Below, one piece after another: positions 37,566-45,988 of a DNA stretch of 64,000 bases. This DNA is from Hyphomicrobiales bacterium (lineage in GTDB: Bacteria; Pseudomonadota; Alphaproteobacteria; Rhizobiales; Rhizobiaceae), in the NCBI GenBank assembly GCA_900473745.1, contig UCMW01000007.1:310001-374000 (forward strand), written 5' to 3'. The notes beneath the pieces were generated by a model, which was not told the origin of the DNA, searched no databases, and worked only from the letters and a program-made list of their open reading frames with translations. The translations under genes were made by a program, and so were the position numbers. Within the stretch, counting starts at the first letter, position 1. Every line of letters begins with the position of its first letter.

Positions 37566-37742
37566 TCAGTGGCGTGTGGTCGCCCTCACGCGTTCCATTT
37601 CATCCTTGAGGCGCAATTTGAGGCGCTTGAGTTCGGCAATATGCCGATCATCGACGGAGGGGGATGCAAGCGCGTCATGGAGCTTCTCTTCGAGGGCTCC
37701 ATGCTTCTTTTGCAGCGATTCAAGATGAGCCTGTATGGTCAT
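37566..37742 (-). CDS. DUF465 (YdcH-like) small protein
   Basis: 58 aa, read from the minus strand: MTIQAHLESLQKKHGALEEK... ending with RVRATTRH. The helix-turn-helix hairpin with LxxLxxxHxxLExxLxxA and DxxxIxxLKRxKLRLKDEM is the DUF465/YdcH signature. It is easily missed because it is under 60 codons. It is divergent from a second DUF465 gene 234 bp away. Function unknown. Confidence 0.85.
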   Translation of the reverse strand: MTIQAHLESLQKKHGALEEKLHDALASPSVDDRHIAELKRLKLRLKDEMERVRATTRH

Positions 37743-37975
37743 TTGATGCGTCCTTCCTTATCGCCTACCTCCAGCCCTCATCCGCTGGAGTTTCAGGCTT
37801 TGCAAAGATAATGTGACACGAGAAATACGGTTTGTCGAAGGCGAATTGGGCAAAAACGACCGTGAAAATCGAAGACAAGGATAACTTCCCGTTACCGGTA
37901 TTTGGTGATAGGAGCTTGCGCGAATCTTCCGGGCATCCTTAAAGGATGGGCAAACGGCGATAATGGGGAACAAGC

Positions 37976-38179
37976 ATGGCCGATCAGGAACAGGCTGACG
38001 TTCGGCTCTCTCTGGCACGGCTTCGCCAGGAGCATGAAGACTATGATGCCGCGATCAACGCCATGATCACGGTCGGTTGCGATGCCTTGCGTGTTCAGCG
38101 GATGAAGAAGAAGAAGCTGTCGATCAAGGACAGGATCACAGCACTCGAAGACCAGATCATCCCCGACATCATTGCATGA
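37976..38179 (+). CDS. DUF465 (YdcH-like) small protein
   Basis: 67 aa (MADQEQADVRLSLARLRQEHEDYDAAINAM...). LxxLRQEHxDYDAAI and LRVQRMKKKKLSIKDRITALEDQIIPD match DUF465. It lies 18 bp before purE on the same strand and may be co-transcribed with purEK, an arrangement seen in other alphaproteobacteria. Function unknown. Confidence 0.85.
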   Translation: MADQEQADVRLSLARLRQEHEDYDAAINAMITVGCDALRVQRMKKKKLSIKDRITALEDQIIPDIIA

Positions 38180-38197
38180 CGGCAGAAGGATAGCCTG

Positions 38198-38698
38198 ATG
38201 ACAGCTGAGTGCCCGCCCGTCGCCATCATCATGGGAAGCCAGTCCGACTGGGAAACCATGAAAAATGCGGCCGACACGCTCGACGCACTCGGCGTCTCCT
38301 ACGAGGCCAGGATTGTTTCGGCACACCGCACCCCCGACCGCATGGTCTCTTTCGCGAAAGGAGCGCGCGACGAGGGGTTCAAGGTGATCATTGCCGGCGC
38401 AGGCGGTGCAGCGCACCTGCCGGGCATGGTCGCATCGCTCACCCCCTTGCCCGTCTTCGGCGTACCGGTTCAATCGAAATCCATGTCGGGCCTCGACAGC
38501 CTGTATTCCATCGTGCAGATGCCGGCCGGCATTCCCGTCGGCACGCTCGCGATCGGCCGTGCCGGCGCCGTGAACGCAGGCCTGCTCGCAGCTCGCGTCC
38601 TCGCCGTCTTCGATGAAGACCTGGCTGAGCGGCTCGACGAATGGATTGAGCGCCAGACGGCATCCGTTGCCGAATATCCCGTGGACGAGGCCCCATGA
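38198..38698 (+). CDS. purE: N5-carboxyaminoimidazole ribonucleotide mutase
   Basis: 166 aa. Moves the carboxyl group from N5-CAIR to C4, making CAIR in purine synthesis. The class I PurE core [19 protein letters not shown] (with the catalytic His), [28 protein letters not shown] and [17 protein letters not shown] is complete. The first residues ([11 protein letters not shown]) are a small extension. The stop overlaps the purK start by 4 bp (ATGA), so expression of the two is coupled. Confidence 0.96.
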   Translation: MTAECPPVAIIMGSQSDWETMKNAADTLDALGVSYEARIVSAHRTPDRMVSFAKGARDEGFKVIIAGAGGAAHLPGMVASLTPLPVFGVPVQSKSMSGLDSLYSIVQMPAGIPVGTLAIGRAGAVNAGLLAARVLAVFDEDLAERLDEWIERQTASVAEYPVDEAP

Positions 38699-39759
38699 CC
38701 ATCCGCACCATCGGCATCATCGGTGGTGGCCAGCTCGGCCGCATGCTGGCCATGTCTGCCGCCCGCCTGAACTTCCGCACCGTGGTCCTTGAGTCCCAGG
38801 CTGACAGCCCGGCCGCCCAGGTGGCAAACCAGCAGATCACGGCAGCTTACGACGACCCGGCAGCTTTGACCGAACTCGCCCGCCTCTGTGACGTCATCAC
38901 GTACGAATTCGAGAACGTGCCGGTCACGGCCGCAGAAATGCTCGCAGCCAGCATCCCGGTCTATCCGCCGCCGAAGGCACTCGAAGTCGCCCAGGACCGG
39001 TTGACGGAAAAGCGCTTCCTCAACGCCTCCGGCATCGAGACCGCCCGTTTCCATGCCGTGAACAGCCAGGCCGATCTCGAACGCGCCCTTGCCGACTTCG
39101 CCGGCGAAGGTGTCTTGAAGACTTGCCGCCTCGGTTATGACGGCAAGGGCCAGAAGGTCTATCGCAAGGGTGAGTCTGTATCCGGCGGTTACGAAGCTCT
39201 CGGATCGGTCCCGCTGATCCTCGAAAGCTTCGTGCCCTTCGTCCGCGAGATCTCGATCATCGCCGCGCGCGGCACCGATGGCGAGGTCCGCTGCTACGAC
39301 CCGACCGAGAACGTTCACCGCAACGGAATCCTGCACACCTCGACCCAGCCCGCCGCCATCACCGCTGACACGGCCAGGGCTGCTCGCGAGGCCGCGACGA
39401 AGCTTCTCGACGGTCTCGCCTATGTCGGCGTCGTCGGCATGGAGTTTTTCGTGCTCGAGGATGGCAGCCTGATCGCCAACGAAATCGCGCCCCGCGTTCA
39501 CAATTCCGGCCACTGGACGGAGGCCGCCTGCATCGTCTCGCAGTTCGAGCAGCACATCCGCGCGGTAGCATCCCTGCCGCTTGGCGACACCGTGCGCCAC
39601 TCCGATTGCGTGATGACGAATCTGATCGGCGACGACATCGATTCTGTGCCGGCCTGGCTCGCAAAGCCCAACGTACTCGTCCATCTCTATGGCAAGACGG
39701 AAGCCCGCCCGGGCCGCAAGATGGGTCACGTCACCGAAATCCTGCCTTTTCGCGACTGA
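38695..39759 (+). CDS. purK: N5-carboxyaminoimidazole ribonucleotide synthase
   Basis: 354 aa ATP-grasp enzyme. It carboxylates AIR with ATP and bicarbonate, producing the substrate of PurE. Seen: [20 protein letters not shown], the pre-ATP-grasp domain, then [16 protein letters not shown] in the ATP-grasp core, [19 protein letters not shown], and [14 protein letters not shown] with the metal-binding Glu. The 4-bp overlap with purE is typical. Confidence 0.96.
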   Translation: MTIRTIGIIGGGQLGRMLAMSAARLNFRTVVLESQADSPAAQVANQQITAAYDDPAALTELARLCDVITYEFENVPVTAAEMLAASIPVYPPPKALEVAQDRLTEKRFLNASGIETARFHAVNSQADLERALADFAGEGVLKTCRLGYDGKGQKVYRKGESVSGGYEALGSVPLILESFVPFVREISIIAARGTDGEVRCYDPTENVHRNGILHTSTQPAAITADTARAAREAATKLLDGLAYVGVVGMEFFVLEDGSLIANEIAPRVHNSGHWTEAACIVSQFEQHIRAVASLPLGDTVRHSDCVMTNLIGDDIDSVPAWLAKPNVLVHLYGKTEARPGRKMGHVTEILPFRD

Positions 39760-39808
39760 TTTTCCCGGTTTTTTAGCCGGTTCTGTCCTGCATTTTCCGC
39801 CGGGCATG

Positions 39809-39837
39809 TTGACAGCAAGGCCTCCCTCGGGCTAATT
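39809..39837 (+). promoter_or_regulatory. Candidate rpmJ promoter
   Basis: TTGACA (39809-39814), 17 bp, then CTAATT (39832-39837). A good sigma-70 match by rhizobial standards, about 100 bp before the rpmJ ATG. Confidence 0.5.
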
Positions 39838-39855
39838 GCCGCCAACTCTTCAGGG

Positions 39856-39877
39856 GCGCGCCCGGCGGCGCGCTTTT
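39856..39877 (+). other. Hairpin with T tail in the rpmJ leader
   Basis: GCGCGCC-CGGC-GGCGCGC followed by TTTT lies between the candidate promoter and the gene. It could be the purK terminator or an attenuator for rpmJ. Confidence 0.5.
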
Positions 39878-39937
39878 GATTGTTTGATCACAGTGGGTGA
39901 ATGACACATTCCCCGACAATCGTTGTGGACCAGAAAA

Positions 39938-40063
39938 ATGAAGATCAAGAACTCGCTGAAAGCGCTTAAGGCCCGTCATCGCGACAACCGTCTGGTTCGC
40001 CGCAAGGGCCGTGTTTACATCATCAACAAGCAGAACCCGCGTTTCAAGGCTCGCCAGGGCTGA
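39938..40063 (+). CDS. rpmJ: 50S ribosomal protein L36
   Basis: 41 aa ([24 protein letters not shown]... ending FKARQG), the second or C-minus form of L36 with no zinc-binding Cys/His ligands. It is too short for many ORF finders. It belongs to the large ribosomal subunit. It lies downstream of purK with its own apparent promoter. Confidence 0.95.
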   Translation: MKIKNSLKALKARHRDNRLVRRKGRVYIINKQNPRFKARQG

Positions 40064-40150
40064 TGTCCCGGGATCTGCGGATCCTTTGAGCCTGCACGGA
40101 CTGCCCGCCGCAGCTGCGGCGTGTTGATATCGGAAATTTGAGTTTGAAAG

Positions 40151-40190
40151 ACGGCGCTGAGGGACTACCTTCCCTGCATGCGCCGTTTTT
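40151..40190 (+). terminator. Terminator-like hairpin overlapping the TPR gene start
   Basis: ACGGCGC and GCGCCGT (40151-40157 / 40180-40186) enclose a GGGA/TCCC inner stem and are followed by T5. The structure can end rpmJ transcription, but it also covers the start codon at 40178. Confidence 0.55.
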
Positions 40191-40813
40191 CATTGCGACT
40201 CGCCCTCAGCTTCCCGCTCCTGCCCGCCCTGCTTTTCGCCGGATCCGTCTCGGCGCAGGCACCCGAGGAGCAGGATGGCACTCAAGCGACCCAGGCCCCC
40301 GTCGAGCAGATCCCGCTGAAGCCGCCGGCCAAGCCGAAATCCGTGGATGAGCTGCTCTCGGACCTGAGACGCGAGCGCGACCCACAGGCCGCCCGTCAGA
40401 TCGCCAACACAGCCATGGCGACTTGGAGCGACTCGCCGAGCCCCACGATCAATCTGCTGATGCAGTGGTCCGCCAAGGCGGCGGCCGAGAAGCGCAATGC
40501 GGCTGCCCTCGACTTCATCGACCAGGCCATCACTTTGAAACCTGATTTCGTCGGCGCATGGAACCAGCGGGCGACGCTGCATTTCAGCATGGGTAATTAC
40601 CAGAAGTCCGTGTCGGATATCGAAAAGGTGCTGGATCTCGAGCCCCGCCACTTCGGCGCCATTGCCGGTCTTGCCGGCATACTGACTGAGCGCGGCAGCA
40701 AGGACGGCGCCTTGAAGGCCTGGGAACGCTATCTGGAAATTTTCCCTGCCGACCGCGAAGCCCAGGAGATCGTCTCCAAGCTGTCAGAGGAACTGGCCGG
40801 TCAGCGGACGTAG
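40178..40813 (+). CDS. Secreted TPR protein
   Basis: 211 aa. Signal peptide MRRFSLRLALSFPLLPALLFAGSVSA (cleavage about residue 26), a Pro/Gln-rich linker, then about three TPR units (NAAALDFIDQAITLKPDFVGAWNQRATLHFSMGNYQKSVSDIEKVLDLEPRHFGAIAGLAGILTERG). No Shine-Dalgarno sequence is visible before the ATG, and the start lies inside a terminator-like hairpin, so translation may be leaderless or regulated. A periplasmic scaffold role is likely; partners unknown. Confidence 0.8.
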   Translation: MRRFSLRLALSFPLLPALLFAGSVSAQAPEEQDGTQATQAPVEQIPLKPPAKPKSVDELLSDLRRERDPQAARQIANTAMATWSDSPSPTINLLMQWSAKAAAEKRNAAALDFIDQAITLKPDFVGAWNQRATLHFSMGNYQKSVSDIEKVLDLEPRHFGAIAGLAGILTERGSKDGALKAWERYLEIFPADREAQEIVSKLSEELAGQRT

Positions 40814-40842
40814 ACGGGCCTGAACACAGCCTTCACCTTTTC

Positions 40843-41124
40843 CTATGCCACGACCTTGGCAACCAAATCCGGATGATGGGCGATGACCCGCACATAGGCA
40901 ATTGCAAAGTCCGGAGGCGTAGCCCGAGCCTGCTCCCAGTCCCTGAGTGTGCCGACGGGCACGCGAAATCGCGACGCAAACTCGGTCTGGGACAGACCGA
41001 GAGCCGTACGTGTACGCCGGATCAATCGTGCGCGCTGCGCACGATCAAGCGCGTCAACGGAGACATCGAAGTCTTCCCCGTCGGCTGGATCAGCCCGCAT
41101 CACGATAGGCACGCTCTTCTCCAC
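40843..41124 (-). CDS. HTH antitoxin partner of the BrnT-type toxin
   Basis: 93 aa from a GTG at 41124 with AGGAGG just upstream; an ATG at 41103 is the alternative. The C-terminal half is a Cro/C1-like helix-turn-helix (LGLSQTEFASRFRVPVGTLRDWEQ, residues 42-65). The N-terminal half is acidic and could wrap the toxin. It overlaps the end of the toxin gene by 35 bp. The usual partner BrnA carries a ribbon-helix-helix domain, so an XRE-type partner is a variant arrangement. It probably autoregulates through the palindrome at 41367-41391. Confidence 0.82.
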   Translation of the reverse strand: MEKSVPIVMRADPADGEDFDVSVDALDRAQRARLIRRTRTALGLSQTEFASRFRVPVGTLRDWEQARATPPDFAIAYVRVIAHHPDLVAKVVA

Positions 41125-41362
41125 GATTGCTCCTCCTGACCGAGATGAAGCGCGGCAGCCCATCTCTCCACACAAAAACACCAGTAAAGACTCTTTGATC
41201 TACGGTTCCGATGACCTTGTATCTCTCCTCCCCGTCAAGTTCGCGCATCGACGGAATGATGAGATGATCAGCATCCCCGAAGATCAGATCTCCGAAGGCC
41301 AAGGAAACACCATGTTTCGCCCGGTTGATTTGGTCCTTCTCGGGATCGAACCGTTCGTCCAT
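41090..41362 (-). CDS. BrnT family ribonuclease toxin
   Basis: 90 aa from the ATG at 41362 (MDERFDPEKDQINRAKHGVSLAFGDLIF...); a frame-consistent ATG at 41401 would place the palindrome inside the coding region. BrnT hallmarks are clear: FDPEKDQINRAKHGVSL, then EERYKVIGTVDQRVFTGVFVWRDGLPRFISVRRSNRGEERAY. BrnT is a RelE-fold RNase that arrests translation until sequestered. No ribosome-binding site is obvious at either start. The gene precedes its antitoxin, the typical BrnTA order. Confidence 0.82.
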   Translation of the reverse strand: MDERFDPEKDQINRAKHGVSLAFGDLIFGDADHLIIPSMRELDGEERYKVIGTVDQRVFTGVFVWRDGLPRFISVRRSNRGEERAYRDAG

Positions 41363-41366
41363 GAGA

Positions 41367-41391
41367 CACCATACGGGAATTCCGTATGGTG
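41367..41391. promoter_or_regulatory. Perfect 10-bp-arm palindrome before the toxin gene
   Basis: CACCATACGG and CCGTATGGTG flank GAATT. It lies 5 bp before the likely toxin start and is the best candidate for the autorepressor operator of the toxin-antitoxin pair. Confidence 0.65.
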
Positions 41392-41497
41392 GGCAATACA
41401 TCCGGCAGTGTTACGACTTCGAACCGAAGTCCTGTCTTGACGAACGGCGCCGCTGCACGATCTTCTGCAGACAACATCGCTCCCGGAAGCTCCCCCA

Positions 41498-42568
41498 TTG
41501 CTCACACTCCCCCGTTTCGGTCTCGTCTTGCTCACCATCGCGCTCGTCGTCGTTCTCGCCCTCGTAGCCCTCGCCATAGCGACACAGATTCGTGCGCGTG
41601 CAATTGGGGCGCAAAGCCCGAAGATCGGCGAACTGACCGATGTCGGCGGGTATAGGCTCAACGCCCTTCACGTGCCCGCAGGCCCCGAAGCTGACCTTCC
41701 CCCGATTGTCTTTATCCATGGCGCCTCCGGCAATCTCCGGGACCAGGCAGGCGCCTTCCTGGAACCGTTGCGCGGCCGCGCCGAACTTCTCTTCGTCGAT
41801 CGGCCAGGGCATGGCTATTCCGAGCGTGGCGGCCCCGCAAACGACACGCCAGAGGGGCAGGCGAATGCGGTCGCGCGCCTGATGGAGAGGAAGGGTATCG
41901 AGCGGGCGATCATCGTCGGCCATTCCTTCGGCGGCGCAATCACGGCGAGCTTCGGCGTGTTGCATCCGGACAAGGTCCAGGGGCTCGTCTTCCTCGCTGC
42001 CGCCACCCATCCCTGGCCGGGTGGCGTGGACTGGTACTACCACCTCGCCTCCGCACCGGTCATCGGCCCGGTCTTCTGTCATACGGTGGCCCTGCATGCC
42101 GGCATGATGCGCATAGAGGCTGCGACAGATCACGTCTTTGCACCGAACCCGCGCCCGCAGACCTATCTGGAGAACACGGGCCCGGCGCTCGTTCTGCGCC
42201 CGTCCGCCTTCGGCTCGAACGCAAAGGACGTGGCCGGCCTGCATGCCTATGTCACCGCCTTTGCGCCTCGCTACCGCGAGATAGCCAGACCGACTGTGAT
42301 CATCACCGGCGACGCCGACGAGATCGTGCTGGAAGAGATCCATTCCAAGGGTCTCGCCCGGGACATCGCCGGATCCGAGCTCGTCTGGATCGAAGGCCTC
42401 GGCCACAAGCCGGATTACATCGTGACGGAAATCGTCATCGCCGCATTGGAAAAGATCGCCGGCCAAGAACCCGATTTGCAGGCCATGGCGCGTCTGGCAG
42501 AGCCTCGCCTCGCTGCCAGCCGTGTCCAGCCGGCGGGCGCGGCCCCTTCCCTGCAGGCGGGCCAATAG
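41498..42568 (+). CDS. Membrane-anchored alpha/beta hydrolase
   Basis: 356 aa from a TTG at 41498 with GGAAG upstream; no ATG precedes the conserved region. An N-terminal hydrophobic helix (about 8-30) acts as a signal anchor. The hydrolase fold shows the oxyanion FIHGASGNLRD, the nucleophile elbow GHSFGG, TGDADEIV with the acidic residue, and GLGHKPDYI with the catalytic His. The closest named relatives are haloperoxidase/epoxide-hydrolase-like esterases; the substrate is not predictable. A hairpin shared with pyk follows. Confidence 0.82.
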   Translation: MLTLPRFGLVLLTIALVVVLALVALAIATQIRARAIGAQSPKIGELTDVGGYRLNALHVPAGPEADLPPIVFIHGASGNLRDQAGAFLEPLRGRAELLFVDRPGHGYSERGGPANDTPEGQANAVARLMERKGIERAIIVGHSFGGAITASFGVLHPDKVQGLVFLAAATHPWPGGVDWYYHLASAPVIGPVFCHTVALHAGMMRIEAATDHVFAPNPRPQTYLENTGPALVLRPSAFGSNAKDVAGLHAYVTAFAPRYREIARPTVIITGDADEIVLEEIHSKGLARDIAGSELVWIEGLGHKPDYIVTEIVIAALEKIAGQEPDLQAMARLAEPRLAASRVQPAGAAPSLQAGQ

Positions 42569-42576
42569 CGCCAACA

Positions 42577-42600
42577 AAAAACCGCCCGAAGGCGGCTTTT
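42577..42600. terminator. Short bidirectional terminator, hydrolase / pyk
   Basis: CCGCC-CGAA-GGCGG core with A-rich left and T-rich right flanks. Confidence 0.7.
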
Positions 42601-42625
42601 CAAATTCAGGGCTGCGGCGCCGGGA

Positions 42626-44065
42626 TCAGATCCCCGTCTGGCCGTCCGAGCCGATATAGGCGATGCGCAGCATGTTGGTCGAACCCGGCGTGCCAAGCGG
42701 AACACCGGCGGAGATGATGACCCGGTCACCCGGCTTGCCGAAACCTTCATCGACCACGATCCGGCAGGCACCATTGACCATTTCGTCGAGATCGGTCGGC
42801 TCCGACGAAACGACGCAGTGCAGGCCCCAGACGACCGAGAGGCGACGGGCGGTCTGGATGACCGGCGACAGCGCGATGATCGGCACCTCAGGGCGTTCGC
42901 GCGAGGCGCGCAGACCCGTATTGCCCGACGACGTGTAGCAGACGATCGCCTGAAGGCGCAGCGTTTCTGCGATCTGGCGGGCCGCCAGCGAAATGGCGTC
43001 GGCACCGGTCGCTTCCGGCTGGGCGCGCTGAGCGTAGATGATGCCCGGATAGTGAGGCTCGCGCTCGACCGTATGGGCAATCGACGCCATGGTCGCCACG
43101 GCTTCGACAGGGTACTGGCCGGAAGCCGATTCAGCCGAGAGCATGATCGCGTCGGCACCTTCGAAAACGGCCGTCGCGACGTCGGACACTTCCGCACGCG
43201 TCGGGACCGGAGCCGTGATCATCGATTCCAGCATCTGGGTGGCGACCACGACAGGCTTGCCTTCGCGGCGGCAGGCGCGGATCAGCTGCTTCTGGATACC
43301 GGGAACGCGCTCAAGCGGCATTTCCACGCCCAAGTCACCACGCGCGACCATCAGCGCGTCGGACAATGCGATGATTTCGTCGATGCGCTCGATCGCCTGC
43401 GGCTTTTCGATCTTCGACATCAGGCCGACCCGGCCCTTGGCAATCTTGCGCACCTCGGCCAAATCTTCCGGACGCTGGATGAAGGAGAGCGCGACCCAGT
43501 CGACGTCGTTGGTCGCGAGCACGGCATCGAGGTCGGCCCGGTCCTTGTCGGTCAATACGCCGGTGGCGAGAATGGTGTCGGGGAGGCTGACGCCCTTACG
43601 GTCGGAGATCTTCGTGCCGGATACGACTTCGGTCACAATCGTCTTGCCATCACATTTGACAGCCTTCAGATGCAGCTTTCCGTCATCGATCAGCAGACGG
43701 TCACCCGGCTTCACCGATTCAAGGATTTCCGGATGCGGCAGGTAGACGCGGGTCGCGTCACCGGGCGCTTCGTTGCTGTCGAGGGTGAACGTCTGCCCGG
43801 CCTTCAGCTCGACCGTCGTATCGGCAAACTTGCCGACGCGCAGCTTCGGGCCCTGCAGGTCGGCGAGGATGCCGATCGGGCGACCACAGGCGGCCTCGAC
43901 GTTACGGATGCGCTGGATAAGGGTCCGCAGCATCTCATGGCTCGAATGGCTCATATTGATGCGGAAAAGATCGGCGCCGGCTTCGTGAAGCTTTCGGATC
44001 ATCGCTTCATCGGAAGAGGCGGGACCGAGCGTGGCGAGGATCTTTACTTTGCGGTTGCGCTTCAT
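42626..44065 (-). CDS. pyk: Pyruvate kinase
   Basis: 479 aa. Final ATP-forming step of glycolysis. Opens KRNRKVKILATLGPASSDEAMIRKLHEAGADLFRINMSHSSHE, with the ADLQGPKLRVGKF loop, SKIEKPQAIERIDEI containing the catalytic Lys, the MVARGDLGVEMP signature, and the C-terminal allosteric domain CYTSSGNTGLRASRERPEVPIIALSP. The start codon overlaps the DUF1036 stop by one base, so the two are one operon with pyk downstream. Confidence 0.97.
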   Translation of the reverse strand: MKRNRKVKILATLGPASSDEAMIRKLHEAGADLFRINMSHSSHEMLRTLIQRIRNVEAACGRPIGILADLQGPKLRVGKFADTTVELKAGQTFTLDSNEAPGDATRVYLPHPEILESVKPGDRLLIDDGKLHLKAVKCDGKTIVTEVVSGTKISDRKGVSLPDTILATGVLTDKDRADLDAVLATNDVDWVALSFIQRPEDLAEVRKIAKGRVGLMSKIEKPQAIERIDEIIALSDALMVARGDLGVEMPLERVPGIQKQLIRACRREGKPVVVATQMLESMITAPVPTRAEVSDVATAVFEGADAIMLSAESASGQYPVEAVATMASIAHTVEREPHYPGIIYAQRAQPEATGADAISLAARQIAETLRLQAIVCYTSSGNTGLRASRERPEVPIIALSPVIQTARRLSVVWGLHCVVSSEPTDLDEMVNGACRIVVDEGFGKPGDRVIISAGVPLGTPGSTNMLRIAYIGSDGQTGI

Positions 44066-44571
44066 CAGTTCTGGCTTTCCTGGGTGCCCGACGTATCGGA
44101 TAGCTGGACCATCCAGCTCCCCTGCCTGCCGGTGTCATATTCCTTGAATCCCATCTGCTGATAGCCGCGTGCGAAGCAGTCCTTCACGCCGACGATCTTG
44201 AACTCGTTTTCGGCGACACACATGTTGATGTCACCGGTCCAACGACCACCGCGGGCAGCATCCTCAGCATAGAGATAATAGTATCGCGATTGGAGTTCGC
44301 CCTCGATGAGCGTGGCACACGTGCCGGCGGGAACCTGCCACCAGCCTTCCGTGATCCAACCCTCTTCCGCCCGGTAACCGACAGCCGCTCCGACGAGGTT
44401 TTGCGTGCCGTTGCAGACGCGGAACTCGGCCTGGGCGGCAGAGGCTGCAAGCATCGGCGAAAACAACGCACCCGCGATCAGGAGGGGCTTCAGAAAACGT
44501 GCCGCAGCACGGTCGAAAGTCTGTCTGATCGAGTGATGCACGATTGCCGCCGGAACTCCAAAAATGCGCAT
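44065..44571 (-). CDS. DUF1036 secreted protein
   Basis: 168 aa with a signal sequence ending near ASAAQA (about residue 48). The mature part, FRVCNGTQNLVGAAVGYRAEEGWITEGWWQVPAGTCATLIEGELQSRYYYLYAED, is the DUF1036 signature, with several conserved aromatic residues and Cys residues that could form disulfides. It is translationally coupled to pyk. DUF1036 proteins are widespread in rhizobia next to pyk, but their role is unknown. A TATAAT-like -10 lies on the minus strand near 44623-44628. Confidence 0.85.
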   Translation of the reverse strand: MRIFGVPAAIVHHSIRQTFDRAAARFLKPLLIAGALFSPMLAASAAQAEFRVCNGTQNLVGAAVGYRAEEGWITEGWWQVPAGTCATLIEGELQSRYYYLYAEDAARGGRWTGDINMCVAENEFKIVGVKDCFARGYQQMGFKEYDTGRQGSWMVQLSDTSGTQESQN

Positions 44572-44756
44572 GGGATGCCTTCTTGCGATGCTGACCAGAG
44601 AATGTCAACGCAACTCTAATCGATTATATTTTCTGTCTTTGGTCAGTACTGGAACCTTTATGTGCGATCTTGGCACAAACGTGACAGCCATGAAAGCTTG
44701 CGCTCCCCCATTCCCCATGCGATCAAGCACTTGTAGCAGACGATGGCTTCAAACTG

Positions 44757-45566
44757 ATGAATGTTTCCCCTGTTTTCGAGATATTGGATGGCCGGTTCGA
44801 TGCCGGCCTCGTGCTTCTGGCCGACCATGCGACGAACCATGTGCCTGCCCCGTATGGCCGGTTAGGCCTGCCCGACAGTGCTTTCGGCCGACACATTGCC
44901 TATGACATTGGTATCGAACCGCTGACCCGACAGCTCGCCGCACGGCTCGGCGTTCCCGCAGTCATGTCGCGTTTCTCCCGTTTGCTCATCGATCCGAATC
45001 GCGGCGAAGACGATCCCACCATCATCATGCGCATTTCCGACGGCGCCATCGTGCCCGGCAATCACCCGATTACCCCTGAGGAATGGCAGCACCGCATCGA
45101 GACCTATCACCGCCCCTATCACAGGGCTGTCTCGGAGGTAATCGCGAAAGTCGCAGACGCCTCCGGCAAGGCGCCACTCGTGCTCTCGCTGCATTCCTAT
45201 ACGCCCACCTGGAAAGGCGTGCCGCGGCCCTGGCATGCGGCCGTGCTCTGGGATACGGACGCGCGCGCCGTTCGACCCCTGATCGACGGTCTCGAAGCAT
45301 TGGGCGATATCCTGGTCGGCGACAACGAACCCTACGATGGCGCCTTGAAGGGCGACACCATGTATCGCCATTGCATGATGACGGGTATTCCGCACGCACT
45401 GCTGGAAGTCCGGCAGGACCTGATCGCGGACGAGACGGGCGTCGCGTCCTGGACGGATCGCCTGGCTCCGATCTTCGAGCGCCTCAATACCGACCCGAAG
45501 CTGCACGAATATCAGCTGCACCCCTCGCGCACCGGCCCCTACCCCAATCAGCCGGTCGCGTTCTGA
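44757..45566 (+). CDS. N-formylglutamate amidohydrolase family protein
   Basis: 269 aa. Hydrolyses N-formyl amino acids of the HutG/FGase type: LVLLADHATNHVPAPYGRLG (metal-binding region), AYDIGIEPLTRQLAARL, SRLLIDPNRGEDDPTII, LVLSLHSYTPTWKG and HALLEVRQDLI. No hut genes are adjacent, so it may act on other formylated or succinylated substrates. It starts an apparent operon with DUF1244 and DUF2312 genes. Confidence 0.9.
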   Translation: MNVSPVFEILDGRFDAGLVLLADHATNHVPAPYGRLGLPDSAFGRHIAYDIGIEPLTRQLAARLGVPAVMSRFSRLLIDPNRGEDDPTIIMRISDGAIVPGNHPITPEEWQHRIETYHRPYHRAVSEVIAKVADASGKAPLVLSLHSYTPTWKGVPRPWHAAVLWDTDARAVRPLIDGLEALGDILVGDNEPYDGALKGDTMYRHCMMTGIPHALLEVRQDLIADETGVASWTDRLAPIFERLNTDPKLHEYQLHPSRTGPYPNQPVAF

Positions 45567-45577
45567 AGGAGAGAAAC

Positions 45578-45883
45578 ATGACGCTCCCCACCAAGGACCA
45601 GCAGATCGAACTCGAGGCCGCAGCTTTCCGTCGGCTTGTCTCACACCTGCGCAATCGCACCGATGTGCAGAACATCGACCTGATGAACCTTGCCGGCTTC
45701 TGCCGCAACTGCTTGTCGAACTGGTATCTGGATGCTGCGAAGGAAGAAGGCGTCGACCTGACCAAGGACGAAAGCCGCGAGATCGTGTACGGCATGCCTT
45801 ACGACGACTGGAAAGCGCTGCACCAGCGCGAGGCGAGCACCGACCAGCAGCAGGCTTTCGAGGTCAACCGCCCCAAGGAATGA
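45578..45883 (+). CDS. DUF1244 family protein
   Basis: 101 aa from the ATG at 45578 with AAGGAG upstream. Typical features: AFRRLVSHLRNRTDVQNIDLMNLAGFCRNCLSNWYLDAAKEEG and VYGMPYDDWKALHQ. The Cys pair in CRNC and the nearby acidic residues are conserved in this small helical family of unknown function. The gene is 11 bp after the amidohydrolase and almost certainly co-transcribed with it. Confidence 0.9.
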   Translation: MTLPTKDQQIELEAAAFRRLVSHLRNRTDVQNIDLMNLAGFCRNCLSNWYLDAAKEEGVDLTKDESREIVYGMPYDDWKALHQREASTDQQQAFEVNRPKE

Positions 45884-45988
45884 TCGGTCCGCGAGCTTTG
45901 GGGCTTGACGCGGACGCCGCTTCACGGCACGTGATCGCCACGAAAAACCATCCTGAGAATGCCATCCCTGCAATGAAGGAGATTGCCC

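Noticed and set aside
40106-40121. 16-bp perfect palindrome after rpmJ as terminator
   Set aside because: It has no loop and no T tract; a better terminator structure lies at 40151-40190.
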